Shown: positions 1-16,057, counted from the first letter of the stretch. The stretch: 21,193 nucleotides of DNA from Oppiella nova (GCA_905397405.1 CAJPVJ010000480.1:3243-24435), one strand, 5' to 3'. Notes: generated from the letters alone by a model not told the origin. Translations and numbers: made by a program.

Positions 1-1
1 A

Positions 2-4
<3 letters not shown>

Positions 5-35
<31 letters not shown>
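5..35. repeat. (TC)n microsatellite
   Basis: Uninterrupted TC dinucleotides at the window edge, followed directly by ACAG. The pair resembles a 3' splice site on the + strand, but the bases after it have early stops in the frames read and no recognisable protein. Confidence 0.9.
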
Positions 36-37
<2 letters not shown>

Positions 38-605
38 AGAAAACTGTTAGACACAAGAGAAACAAAAATTAATGAAAAGAAATGTGAAAAATTAAATACA
101 AAATTAAGTCTAAAGAGCGAAAACCAATTTAACATATTTTGTTGATTAATATTCAATGTATTCACAAAACGCTGTGTGCATGATAAAAAATAAAAATACA
201 ACAAACACTTAAAGTGTTGTATAAATTTTATCATAAATTATAACTCCATATGAGATGAGAATAACACATAAATCATGCGAAAAATATTCGTCGTATTCTT
301 GTCTATCAATTCATAACTCGTGAAATCAGTTGAAAAGCTTTGCATTTATATCAAAACATTAAACTGACAATAAGTTTAGCTATGAATTGATTTTTCCAAA
401 ACCCTGTACAAATGTACATTGGTCACATGAATTACATTGCTACCATACATGTAAACTTAATATTGATTTATACATTTGTATTATATTTAGTATAATTAGT
501 ACAATTTTCTAGACTGTTCACTGTAGTGATGATCGCGATTCAATTTAATTTTAATCGTAATTATTAAATAATTTTTGTTTGAATGATTCATTAAGTAATA
601 TGCAA

Positions 606-608
<3 letters not shown>

Positions 609-640
<32 letters not shown>
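609..640. repeat. (GT)n microsatellite
   Basis: Sixteen uninterrupted GT dinucleotides in AT-rich DNA, followed by a degenerate ACTGTGTATGTATG tail. No gene overlaps it. Confidence 0.9.
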
Positions 641-643
<3 letters not shown>

Positions 644-1631
644 GTGTATGTATGCGGATTTCCATATATTTATCATAAATTACCAGCGCAAAATTATTAT
701 ACGCGAGTAATCATCAAATATGTAATGCATTTGCTTTGAAGCATAAAATTAAGAGCTGTGCACAAAACGCATTGATCGCTATTTTTAGACAAAATATGAT
801 TTTTTATATTCAAAAATATTTAGAGTATATTATTATTATATATATAAATTCATCCAACTTAAGGAATTTATGCACGAATATTATATTTTTTTAAAAAGTT
901 TTGTTATACTGTTATTTTTGATATTAGAAAATATTATGTATAGCGTTTGTAAAGTGCATGTGTGCTCTATATTGATAGTAAAGGATTTATATTGTAAATA
1001 TATTTAAATGCTAACAATTAGATGCATTTTGCGATAATTTGCATAAATGTATGCAAATCACTGTCTCTTTATAATATATTAAAATAGTTAAAAATTTTCT
1101 TTTTATACAAACATTATTGAAACTGTATGTTTCAAAAACGAAAATACTTACGAAAATCTCTCATTTTTCATTTATGATAGATTAAAACTTATAAAACACA
1201 CACAGCTCTGTAGGTATAACTATAGGTCTCATTAAAATTAATGAGTGTATCAAATGTATCAGTTAGACACATAATTACTATCAAATTTCCAGAAGTTTAT
1301 ACGTGAACACAAACAATTCAATTATAATATTAACTCTTAAATCACATATAATTTATCAACAAATTGTTGTTTTCGGGCATAGTTTTACGTCAAATGAAAA
1401 CATGACATAATAATAATAATATCGATTGTAATACAAGAATAGAAAAAACATTTTTATGTCTAATATTGAAAAATGTGTGAAATTCCGGAGAAAAAAGACA
1501 TCAAAATTAATAGCAGTAATAAAAATAAGAAGAAAGAGGGAAAGTGTGTCATCTGTTTCAACGGTTTCAATGGTTCCCATAAATTATTAATAAACCGATA
1601 CGACAACTAATGCTCTGGCTGATATTTTAGA

Positions 1632-1633
<2 letters not shown>

Positions 1634-1663
<30 letters not shown>
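1634..1663. repeat. (TC)n microsatellite
   Basis: Fifteen uninterrupted TC dinucleotides. Together with the (GA)n tract 190 bp downstream it could base-pair as an inverted dinucleotide repeat. Confidence 0.9.
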
Positions 1664-1666
<3 letters not shown>

Positions 1667-1850
1667 ATTTGGTTTGAGTGCTATAACGGAGAAGTTTGCA
1701 AATATACTCCCTTTTTATATAAAGTGGATAGAGTTGTAGGAGTTTTTCTGTACCAAAATGTTTGCCAATACTTATGGAAACTTTTGGAGCGAAAGTTACT
1801 GTAAAAAGACATTGCGATCGGAATTCCATTCCCAGACACACATTATAGTC

Positions 1851-1881
<31 letters not shown>

Positions 1882-1888
1882 TCTCTCT
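1851..1888. repeat. (GA)n tract followed by (CT)4
   Basis: A (GA)14G tract runs straight into CCTCTCTCT, so the 3' end can fold back on part of the tract as a small hairpin. No gene overlaps it. Confidence 0.85.
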
Positions 1889-2438
1889 GACATCAGATCC
1901 CATCATCACATGAAGAGTCAATTTAATTGTAGAAATAAAGACGAGTCTGTCATTAAAGTCGTGTAATAATAGGTTTACAAAAAGTCATTCAATATATTCG
2001 CCAAGAGTTGTGATCATTATAATCGAGTCATTACTGGCATCACTCTATGCCTTCAATTATTGCATTTGTATTTCGGAGTCAATAGATTGGCATTTCTCTG
2101 AGATCTCTGTCTAATTCATTGCCAACACATTTAGGTGTCTAATGTCTACATATATACCTCGCTCGTATATACGTCGCTTGTTTGTGAAAATTTTTAATAA
2201 TTAACATAATTAAATATTTATCAATAAAAGCACTCAATTAATAATAACCTAGGTTGATGCTATTAGTGAATGCATGAATTCTTAACTAGGAATTTTTAAA
2301 GAATATTCTCGCAAAAGTCAATTTCAAAATGATTTAAAGCCACTATTCAACTATATTTATGAGAGTTTTATTCAAATAACATATTCAATGACAGGAATTA
2401 ATTTCTGAGTGCTTTTAATGAGATTAGAGATACCCGTT

Positions 2439-2463
2439 AGAGAGAGAGAGAGAGAGAGAGAGA
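2439..2463. repeat. (AG)n tract abutting the Hen1 exon, ended by an N
   Basis: Uninterrupted AG dinucleotides run from 2439 up to the ambiguous base N at 2464, one or two bases before the first recognisable Hen1 codon. A 3' splice site normally has pyrimidines here, so the exact acceptor is uncertain. Confidence 0.9.
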
Positions 2464-2922
2464 NGCATTGAACTTATAGAGCACTTAACGGTCGATGTTT
2501 TGCAAGCATTTCCCGATAATATATTCGGTTATATTCGGCCAAAAGTGGTGATCATAACGACTCCAAACATTGAATACAATGTATTGTTTCCGCAGCTGAA
2601 GAACACGTCACAACTAAGACATTATGACCACAAGTTTGAGTGGACGAGACACGAGTTCGACAATTGGTGTCAAAGTATTGTAAAAAATTATCCGGAATAT
2701 AGTTATGAGAAGACAGGTGTCGGTGAACCACCCGAACAGTACAGTGATGTCGGCTTTTGCACACAAATAGCTATATTTCGCAGACATTCAGACACTGATT
2801 CCACTGACGATATTACAGACAAATGTCTGAATTATAAAATCGTTGATACCTTTGATTATCCAAAGAACACACGAATCCACAAAGAGATGGAATTTGTTGA
2901 TTGGCCTTCAGTTTGCAATTAA
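2464..2922 (+). CDS. HENMT1: Small RNA 2'-O-methyltransferase Hen1, terminal exon (partial)
   Basis: Hen1 adds a 2'-O-methyl group from S-adenosylmethionine to the 3' terminal nucleotide of piRNAs and, in insects, siRNAs. The exon encodes 151 residues from IELIEHL to the TAA stop at 2920. It carries the family metal-binding pattern ExxEH (E2, E5, H6 counted from 2467) and the second histidine in DHKFEW (H55, codon 2629-2631), plus TPNIEYN (33-38 region), TGVGEPP and GFCTQIAIF. All four metal ligands expected from plant and animal Hen1 are present. The SAM-binding N-terminal half is missing and must lie in exons upstream, not found in this window. The codon before IEL is NGC (2464-2466); T would give the Cys seen in the human protein. 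The tail after the catalytic domain is short. It converges with aladin. Confidence 0.93.
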   Translation, partial: XIELIEHLTVDVLQAFPDNIFGYIRPKVVIITTPNIEYNVLFPQLKNTSQLRHYDHKFEWTRHEFDNWCQSIVKNYPEYSYEKTGVGEPPEQYSDVGFCTQIAIFRRHSDTDSTDDITDKCLNYKIVDTFDYPKNTRIHKEMEFVDWPSVCN

Positions 2923-3176
2923 ACACTTAATTTATTGCATTTTATTTTCTGAGACAATATTTAGATAAATTTAGTTTTTTGTTTATTAATACTTTTTTCA
3001 TTTCCTTATGTATTACAATTGTAATGAAGTACCAATTCATTTGATTACATTGTAGTCACATTAAGAATACAGTGCCTGTACTAATCAATGAGTATTTACA
3101 GTCGTCCTGTATTATACCGTAATGTAATCCTCTATTAGAGAAACCGCGTTAATATATTGTAAATTATAACACTTTA

Positions 3177-3182
3177 AATAAA
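3177..3182 (+). terminator. Candidate Hen1 polyadenylation signal AATAAA
   Basis: A canonical AATAAA lies 255 bp after the Hen1 stop and is followed by a T-rich stretch. AT-rich sequence makes such hexamers common, so the call rests on position only. Confidence 0.4.
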
Positions 3183-3211
3183 ATTTTCTTTAATTAAATA
3201 TAAAATTTACA

Positions 3212-3217
3212 TTTAAT
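3212..3217 (-). terminator. Candidate aladin polyadenylation signal ATTAAA
   Basis: ATTAAA on the minus strand, about 146 bp past the aladin stop. It sits downstream of the candidate Hen1 signal in the opposite sense, which would make the two transcripts' 3' ends nearly abut. Other hexamers are nearby. Confidence 0.3.
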
Positions 3218-3362
3218 AAAAAGGTTCCTATACTTCACATACAGTAAGATTGCAATCAATGAATTAAATATTTTGAGTAAAATGCTTGTGATTTAAACAT
3301 AAATGTGAAATAAATATACCGGTAGAATTAATCGGTGCTAACAATTCATTTAAACTAAACTA

Positions 3363-3805
3363 TTATTCGAGTGAATCATAACTGGAATCACGTTTTGTAA
3401 ATGTCGTGAAAAGTAGGGGTCGTTTTGGGGACAAAACCGAGTCGTTTGGCGTGAAATGGATTAACGGAGAGCTGAGTACTTTGGATGGTCTTAACGGTGT
3501 TCCTCTGAGTGAAGTGTTGTTGGATGTGATGCTCCGGTTAGGAGAGGCCACACAAAACGAGGTCAACGAACGCGGAGTTCCCGAAGTGTACATCGATTTA
3601 TTGGTTTTGGAGTCAAACTGAAGGGGAATATAGGAGACGACACCACTATTCCAACAGACAGTCAGCAGAGAACCGCTTCGGAAAGAGTCGTTAAATGAGA
3701 TGTGAAGCGGTATTTCTTGAGGCAATCCGTGAACAAAACCAATTGGAGTCATCTCGAGATTCGGTCGAATCACTGTCTTATACAATGCAATCCACTCTCT
3801 GTTAT
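3363..3805 (-). CDS. AAAS: Aladin exon 4 (C-terminus)
   Basis: Begins after the acceptor CAAAACAG and ends at TAA (3365-3363). A split GAT codon joins SFK of exon 3 to NREWIALYKTVIRP. It encodes the last WD blade (PIGFVHG, SLLTVCWNSGVVSYIPLQF) and an approximately 83-residue Ser/Thr/Pro-rich tail ending RDSSYDSLE, which has no recognisable fold. Confidence 0.92.
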
Positions 3806-5379
3806 CTGTTTTGAGACCACAATTATTTTCAATATAATTATCAAAATTATTTCATTTTCCAAACCTTTAAAGGAAATGACGAGTCGTTCGCTATTCTTAT
3901 CCCAAATCATGTCGTGAATACTTCCGCCGACTTTAATGCCGTTCGGGAACTCATGTTCAGAAATGTCGAGAACTTCGAGACAATGACGAGTGCCTCCGAC
4001 ATCATTGGGTTGTGGGCTGTCGTAGAAAGGAATGGCAAAAACAGACGGACAGTCTCTGAGCGCCACTAACAACAGGTGACCAATGGGTCGACTCCAACAC
4101 GCCGTCTGACAAATACCAGAGAACTGTTGGTTCCATTTGGCTGAAGACCAGCCCTTGGTTTCATAGACTCGGATGTGTTTAGCAGTTGTGGCCGACAGGA
4201 GTCTAGTCTTGTCGGGCGACCAGAAAACTCTCGTAAAACAAGTGCCAAAACGACGGATTGTTTTGACGATTTCTTTTTTCTCCACTTCTATGAGACATAA
4301 CTTCGATGACTGCGGACTACAAGCGGCCAAATACTGACCGCTCGGATCAAACTTCATGTCAGTTAATGGACTGATGGGTGAATGGATTATATTAATGCAA
4401 TCACTGGTGGGTCGGTATTGTCTTGAGTTGGGATCTAATGTCCACAAAATTATCACTGAATCACAACACACGGCCAGAATGTCCTCACGAGTGGGACTCC
4501 ACGAAAGAGCTGTTACTTTGGTTTGCAATGAATGCTTCAGAAGCGGAACAAATGAGTTGTCAAACGAATAGATGTAAATGCAGTCATTTATGTGACAAAC
4601 GGCACACTTGTGTCCATTCGGGTGCCATTGAAACGCTCGGATCAAACCATTCCTCCAATCCATCGATTTATTGAATTCGTGACACAATTCTTCGTTTGAC
4701 TTCTAAACCATTTAATAACCAAAAGAGACATCAATTAAAATCAAACAAACAGTGAATATAAGATCCAAAGACATACCAAAGCGTACGGATATATAAAGAT
4801 ATAAAAGTTGAGCAAAAGTTGCCACAAATACAGCAATGTTTGGCACAACTTTTGGCTGAACCTTAAGAACCAACTGTTCTCTAAGTGAAGATCCAAAGAC
4901 ATACCAAAGCGTACGGATATATAAAGATATAAAAGTTGAGCAAAAGTTGCCACAAATACAGCAATGTTTGGCACAACTTTTGGCTGAACCTTAAGAACCA
5001 ACTGTTCTCTAAGTGATAATAGTTGTCGTATTCGCTGATCATCTCAAGAGCTGATACAAAGCCACGGGTCTTAAGACATCGTAAGAACCGCTTCCAGAGA
5101 GTCATGTCTTTTGTGATGAATATATTATCAACGCTTTCGTTAGTAATCGACGGTTTCATTATGTCTTCATTTCTCACTTCAATGGTGGGGTATATGTGTG
5201 CCTATAATCACATCAATTATCTCATTAATTAGCCATTCATTAAACGGATCCATCGCTCAATTGATTACCTCATCGATGACCACACACTCATTGACCCCGT
5301 CTTCGAGCCGTTCATTCACTTCCCGAAGAGTTCTGCCGTCGGATGCGATGGGCGTCGGAAACAACTCCAATGAACACAT
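3363..5379 (-). CDS. AAAS: Nucleoporin aladin (WD-repeat), complete four-exon gene
   Basis: Aladin is a WD-repeat scaffold protein on the cytoplasmic side of the nuclear pore, also linked to spindle function; human loss causes triple-A syndrome. Coding exons on the minus strand are 5379-5269, 5201-4905, 4702-3865 and 3805-3363, joined in phases 0, 0 and 1 to give 562 residues (human 546). The start is fixed by MCSLELFP, matching human MCSLGLFP. The N-terminal helical part contains LWKRFLRCLKTRG (human VWKRCINIWRDVG); the WD region spans about residues 150-480, with landmarks AFQWHPN, ILWTLDP, FWSPDKTRLL, WSSAKWNQQFSG and VCWNSGVVSYIPLQF; a Ser/Thr/Pro-rich tail follows. Introns are 67, 202 and 59 bp; the long one carries a 128-bp duplication of the end of exon 2. 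No defect in the reading frame is seen if the first donor is used. Confidence 0.94.
3865..4702 (-). CDS. AAAS: Aladin exon 3 (main WD-repeat exon)
   Basis: Preceded by TGGTTTAG and opening KSNEELCHEFNKSMDW, which aligns with human SLRSEDLIAEFAQVTNW. It ends SERLVISFK followed by the donor GTTTGG, phase 1. It holds most of the beta-propeller, 279 codons without interruption. Confidence 0.93.
4761..5016. repeat. Exact 128-bp tandem duplication across aladin exon 2 donor
   Basis: Copies 4761-4888 and 4889-5016 appear identical base for base. Each holds the last 112 bp of aladin exon 2, its splice donor (GTATGT) and 16 bp of intron. The coding copy is 4889-5016; the other lies in the intron and brings a second donor (GT at 4776-4775). 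Without it intron 2 would be 74 bp, like its 59- and 67-bp neighbours. 128 is not a multiple of three. The length equals k+1 for a k=127 assembler, so this may be an assembly artefact. Confidence 0.95.
4905..5201 (-). CDS. AAAS: Aladin exon 2 (N-terminal helical region)
   Basis: The acceptor GATTATAG precedes GCACACATA (AHIYPTIEV) and the exon ends TACGCTTTG before the donor GTATGT, 99 codons in phase 0. LWKRFLRCLKTRGFVSALEMIS and CQTLLYLWQLLLNFYIF follow the human N-terminal pattern. Using the duplicated distal donor instead would run into a TAG at 4883-4881. Confidence 0.9.
5269..5379 (-). CDS. AAAS: Aladin exon 1 (start codon exon)
   Basis: 37 codons from the ATG at 5379-5377 to the donor after ATCGATGAG (GTAATC). 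MCSLELFPTP matches the highly conserved start of animal aladin and fixes the reading frame in a stretch where open frames on the other strand are longer. Phase 0 at the donor joins exon 2 cleanly. Confidence 0.88.
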
Positions 5380-7335
5380 GTTTACCATTGAGTGGTGTCT
5401 TAAGTGGACTCAATTCAGTGATAATAAAGTCGTTATTCAGTCCATGCATTCAAATGTGAGGCAAACGCCGATCGCATGTCACGTGTGTTTGTCGTACGCT
5501 CACAAACAACGTTACCATTAAATGTGAGCAATTTATTTGCAAATTTCAATTCTGTTCACAAAATGAATTGAATTTAAATTGAATTTTGTCTAAACTTCGG
5601 ACCAATTCTTTAAAAATGATTTGTTAATAGAAATCGATGACCAGGTCTTAGCTTCACATTAACCTTGGTTAGACCACCAATTAACTAGGTAATATTTTAA
5701 AGTTTGGCACAATTTTATTAGGCTATCAATTAGTAATTAATTTTCATTTTATTTATTTAATTACTAGCATAATTTTAATTTAATAGTGTATCTAGTTGCA
5801 TTTATTATGCACTAAAGAGTTTAATTCACTGTTGACATTACCTTGACACCATTGTATAACTCCACTAATAATGTGCGTTACTTTATGGTTAGTGATCCGA
5901 TTAAATTGAAGCTAGTTTATTTTACTTGATATACCGTTAGGCCAATAGGATTGTCATTAATTTGTATCCACTTTTTAGTCGGATTGCGAGTGAATGGAGT
6001 GAATGGTGTTTAATATCTATATAGATGTCACTGTATTTAACAATAATTCCCGAGTAATGCTATTATTCAATGCAATCCACTTTTTACCGTAAAATATTAA
6101 TACCAATACAAAAGGGGATAATCTTTTAGTCTCTTTTAGGCCACTTTTCTTGATTGTCGACACGACTTAAATTTACTCCTAAACTACACTATCATTTTGC
6201 GTCTCTCTCTCCCATATAATATATTTTTAAACCTTAAGTCAATGATAGTATTGTGAAAATACCTGTAAATACATGTAATATGAATGGTACGCTATGTATT
6301 AGTGCCATAAGAATTTAATACCGATAAACCGACTTAAATAATGTCACAACAAGTACTTTGTTACAAAATTTAGCTTTTATTTAAATATCATATATTTTAT
6401 TTACATCTGTTTTTTTTGTATTTATAACTTGTGTCAAGTGAAAGTACTTTAGTATTGAATTCAATCACAAATAAATTCTCAAAACTACCGCTTATTTCTA
6501 ATTAGTTTACAAAACTTATATCATATTGTAGTTAAATAGTTGTATTTTTAAGTTTTAGAAATAACGGTGAAATGTTTACCAATTTCTTGTCTAAAAAGCA
6601 TTACAAACACAACGAGAGACTGTTTTGTTCAGCATATGTACGATATAATTACCCTGATAGTAAACTTCGAAATGTTAATGTGTTTTATAAAAGCAATTTT
6701 ATTGAAAAATATTATTGATTTTACATGAAATCAAAGGAATAGTGATCGAAATAATTACAAATAACTCCTTTTGATCGCAATTTTATTGATTATATTTGAA
6801 TCGAATTAATATTTTTTCAAACTATAAAATAAATGAAATAAAGTTTTTAGTTTTTAATTTTTCAAATTTAAATACAGATCTATAGGAAAACCTTTTTTGA
6901 TTGTAATATTGCCTTTCATTATAGTTTTCATAAGTATCTCATGTTTACACAGAATTCATATTTCACGCATTCAAATGATTATATGGTTACAAATGTAAGA
7001 AATTAAATATTAATCCGATTTATAATCACTGTTTAATGCAAATCAATAATATTCTCGCAATAAAATCATCTTTTTAATTAACTCATAAAATAATATGTCA
7101 ATGTATTTATGCATTAGTTTGTCTAAATGTCTAAAATGTATGATAAAATCATAACAATAGTATGTATTTTAATAATAAAATATAGTACACATGAGAATAG
7201 TTTGAAAAAAGAGTTTCGAGAACATTAGCTAAAGTTATGATAATTACATTGAAATCATTTGAAAACAATTGGTTAGAAAATTCTTCGGAAGTCTTAAATA
7301 CTATAAGTTCTGATAATATAGTTGAAGAATAATGT
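5380..7335. other. Intergenic: aladin 5' flank and Otx 3' flank
   Basis: AT-rich DNA with no coding frame that could be recognised. The right-hand few hundred bases are the likely Otx 3' UTR, and the left-hand part should hold the aladin promoter. No repeats of note were seen. Confidence 0.6.
7168..7173 (-). terminator. Candidate Otx polyadenylation signal ATTAAA
   Basis: ATTAAA on the minus strand about 165 bp past the Otx stop, within AT-rich DNA. Position is suitable, but chance matches are frequent here and further downstream signals cannot be excluded. Confidence 0.25.
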
Positions 7336-12815
<5,480 letters not shown>

Positions 12816-14429
12816 GGCCGGGTGGCCGCCACCAACACCCTGATGGCAGGCGCCCGATGCGAATGGATTACAGGAGGCGGACATGGGCTGGAAAGCCAGA
12901 TCTGCTGAGATGGTGGTGACTGAGGGCCGAGAGATGTCTGAAACTGTTGTCGATTTGCCGGAGAGCACAGCGAGTGAATCAAGTTGTGCGCGGATGCGGA
13001 CTAAGGGAGTGGAAAGGGAGGAGATATACACATTTGGTTAGTGTTCAACAAATAGGCATTCACTGGATGTTCATTATATTCATTATAACCACAAGACGAA
13101 CATCACATTGTTTACAGCAATGCGAGCAATTAAAGCACTAAAAGCGAAAAACTATTCTCTATTATTACTGCAATTCCTGAAGGAATACAACGAATACAAG
13201 GAATACCTATCCGTTCACCTGTTTATAGGAACTGTCCATCAAATACACGCATACCTTCACGCAGACTACAGTCTACAATACAGCACTCACTGTCGCAAAG
13301 GACAGTTCGGTCACTAGGTAGTCGTACAGAGCATTAGCAAGGTAGCTGAGGTAGCATAGGTAGTAGGTGTAGTGTGCAAGGGAGTGATAGGCATAGGACA
13401 GGCATATGAGGCCCGGGAGTTGAAAGGATATGCAAACACGGATATGTCGTGATATGTGGTGACGCGTGCAATGAGCCGAATGTGAAAGTTTGCATGAATT
13501 TCAGGTTTTGCACTCTTTTACTGTGAATAAAGGCTTTGTCCAACACTTGCAATACCAATATTGCCAGTATTGGCACTATTGTGGGCACTGGTAGATACAG
13601 CTATGCACACAACACGACAACACTAAACACTGATACCAATGGACAGCTATTTATGCCTTAAAACTTTTGAACTCTAAGATTCCATTGTCAGCCTAAATGC
13701 CTGCCGGCGCTGATGACCAGCTTATTGCCAATGCATGTAATGCACGGCACATACAGCACACCAAAGGACATCACTCTCTATATGCCGTGAATTGCAAACA
13801 TACGGATCACAAACTGATAGCAAACACACAATCTTTGTATTTTTTGTCTCAAAATATTAGTCGATATCAGAGGAGTTCATCAGATGGCTGTCCCTTAAGA
13901 ACAACAACAGTATTGAAGTATTATATCCGAAGAAATACTTGAAAAACTCATATTTTATAAGAAACTGGTATTCATTTAATCCTTCAAAGAGATGAAAGCG
14001 CGCCTCAAATGAGACATTCATTTCTTAGCGGACATTAAGCACCACAAGAACAACAAGAAAATATCAGATCAAAAGATTTTTTATTCACCGCTTGAGCTAA
14101 GCACCGGTAGGTATGCGGAGAAGTTTCGAGACGTTTATGATCTACTTATTAATGAATAACTAAAACATACTCTCAAGACAAACATGATTTGCATGAAAAA
14201 CAAAGTGAGTTATGGACGCAATCATCAAATTTGTTCATCTCTTGTCATGACATGTCTGTCCCGATCTCTGTTATCACAGTCGGGCCCAATCTGCCGGCGC
14301 TCTCTCTTTGTTTGATTAGTACCACTGATTCCTCTGTCAAAAGACACGACACATGTATTCGTCGATAAGAGAAACACTTCGTTATGTTTTTTAAATGTTT
14401 TGCTAAACTCATAGCTAAAGAAGAGAGAG

Positions 14430-14505
14430 AAAAGCCCTCCGGAGGAGCACTCAGAGCCCGAGCCTCCAGTGCCTCAACCTCTCACTCCCAACCGATTTCT
14501 TTCAG
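14430..14505. other. GC-rich patch, candidate Otx 5' UTR exon or promoter element
   Basis: A block rich in CCC/GAG words (including the palindrome CTCCGGAG) stands out from AT-rich flanks. On the minus strand it contains GGGAGTGAGAGG, which could act as a splice donor (GTGAGA) for an untranslated Otx exon ending here. No coding frame is recognised. Function is a guess from composition and position only. Confidence 0.15.
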
Positions 14506-15053
14506 ATTAAAATACATTTGATTGCCATTGCTGTCGATTGCATATACAGTATCTGAACACTAGATATATACAAACGATGACACAATTGAACATAACATAA
14601 GGCCTGTGCTCTCTCTGGGCGGACCACACCTGTAAAGATTGTTACAGAAGTTCGCAAACATTTTCTCCTGAATACAGTTTTTGGTTACGTGTCGTCCCAT
14701 TAGCTCTTATCAAAAGCACTGGTCTTTGTATGAAAAAGCAAACACTGAATGAGAGCCGCACTCATTGTTTAGTTTAGTTTTTTTTGTGTCACTTTATAAC
14801 TGTCGCCAATTTCAATGAGACTATCAAATTCCCAAACTCTGACCAACTTTTCATTTTCATCACACAATTTCGTCAAATTTATTCTCTCATCTCTACTCAA
14901 CACTTATATTACTCACCGAAACACTGCTTTTATTGATATTATTTAATATTCATCGCTATATGTGGCTCTCGTATGGCTGTATACATACTCAGGGAGACTT
15001 TGCTTTGCTATATTATAAAGTGGTGCACCCAAGGAGGGTATCAATATTACATA

Positions 15054-15145
15054 ATCTCTTCTCTTTCATGTTAAGACCCCTTATTATACAATATAAGACA
15101 CGATTTTTTAAAAAACTTATCGCTATACAAAATTAGCAAATACTG
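15054..15145 (+). repeat. Dispersed inverted repeat, arm 1 (92 bp)
   Basis: Reverse complement of 17532-17624, differing only in a T/A homopolymer pair (T6A6 versus T5A8). A slip-type difference and unrelated flanks suggest a genuine dispersed repeat copy. No transposase, terminal repeat or target duplication was recognised. Confidence 0.9.
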
Positions 15146-16040
15146 ATTAAAAAATTAAATACATGTAAATGTTTATGGGATTTAAAGATATAAAGTATGA
15201 GTCCATAACTGGCCCCTCAATGGTAGGACAATTGTTACGCAACGACTTTTTATTATTAATTTTTGGTCAAATATTTGCTTAACTCTAGCTTTGGTAGAGA
15301 TTTACTGTACATTTAATGTATGACACGATAACCGCATTCATGGAAATGATTTGGCAGACAATCCCCGCAATAATGTTTCGCTTGAGTATATGAGTTGAGG
15401 GGATGGGAGCAAAGGGAAAGTTGGCAAAATTGGAAACTAAGTGTCTGAAAGGCGACCGAATTGTGGGTACGATATCTGCTGGAAACGGTCTATGAATTGG
15501 TATTGCGGTGTAATATACTGTAGTGAATATGGAGTTCAATATAGAGTATGGGATTGGGAGTATCGGTGTTGAGAATCGGTAGTCCAGAGGCTAATGTGTA
15601 AATGCGAGTGCAATCACAACTTCCCTATTTTCTGCTCCAACAGGTCTTAATGGAAAATAATACACTTTTAGGCGACCATCAGATGGGAAACTTTCAAGAT
15701 GTTAGCCTTAGCTGATGGCACTGTTATGTTTTGTATAAACACTATATACACTAAAATACACTCAATTCATAAATTGAGTTCACTTTTGGGATACATTTTG
15801 TGTGATAAAAGCGCTACAATTCTTGTGCTACAAATAAAACTTAAAATAATATACAATAATAAACTGCATAAGAGCTCTCAAATAATGGGTAAGTAAATCA
15901 TGAATGGATTATCAATGAGTAGTAGTACTGCTATTAGTGTGCAATAGAGGCACAGGTCTGCCAGTGGAGTGCAGTAACAGTGCTGTTATGCCAATGAAAA
16001 TGAAATTTTAAGGATAAATTGATTCAATTATTTGATATTT

Positions 16041-16057
16041 TAATCCCCGTTTAATCC
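16041..16057 (+). promoter_or_regulatory. Pair of TAATCCC sites spaced 11 bp
   Basis: TAATCCC at 16041 and again at 16052, one helical turn apart and on the same strand, about 3.2 kb upstream of the Otx coding exon. Same-face spacing suits cooperative binding by a K50 homeodomain, but this is inference from sequence alone. Confidence 0.25.

Larger units (their letters stand above)
1..2462. other. AT-rich non-coding stretch; possible Hen1 intron
   Basis: No exon can be supported here. Open frames are short and of low complexity. Hen1 needs an upstream exon carrying the SAM-binding glycine-rich motif (V-A-D-x-G-C-G type) and nothing like it is readable on the + strand. The stretch contains a (TC)n tract at its very start, a (GT)n tract, and three (CT)n/(GA)n tracts. 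It could be an intron of Hen1, intergenic sequence, or both. Confidence 0.6.
2923..3362. other. Convergent 3' UTR interval between Hen1 and aladin
   Basis: This 440-bp AT-rich gap separates the stop codons of two genes that face each other, so the two 3' UTRs probably share or overlap it. No coding frame is recognisable. Candidate cleavage signals for both strands are listed separately. Confidence 0.7.

Noticed and set aside
5-39. (TC)n followed by ACAG as a splice acceptor at the window start
   Set aside because: Bases after it quickly reach stops in the frames read and match no Hen1 sequence; the tract is simply a microsatellite.
4066-4674. Frames on both strands inside aladin exon 3
   Set aside because: They overlap the well-supported WD-repeat reading frame in other registers.
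5198-5521. 107-codon + strand frame opposite the aladin N-terminal exons
   Set aside because: The minus strand here gives MCSLELFP... with proper splice sites matching aladin; the + frame has no recognisable family and is a shadow.
13334-13588. Minus-strand 84-codon frame MPTIVPILAILVLQ... upstream of Otx
   Set aside because: Hydrophobic start resembles a signal peptide, but the rest is low complexity and no splice or homology support is visible.
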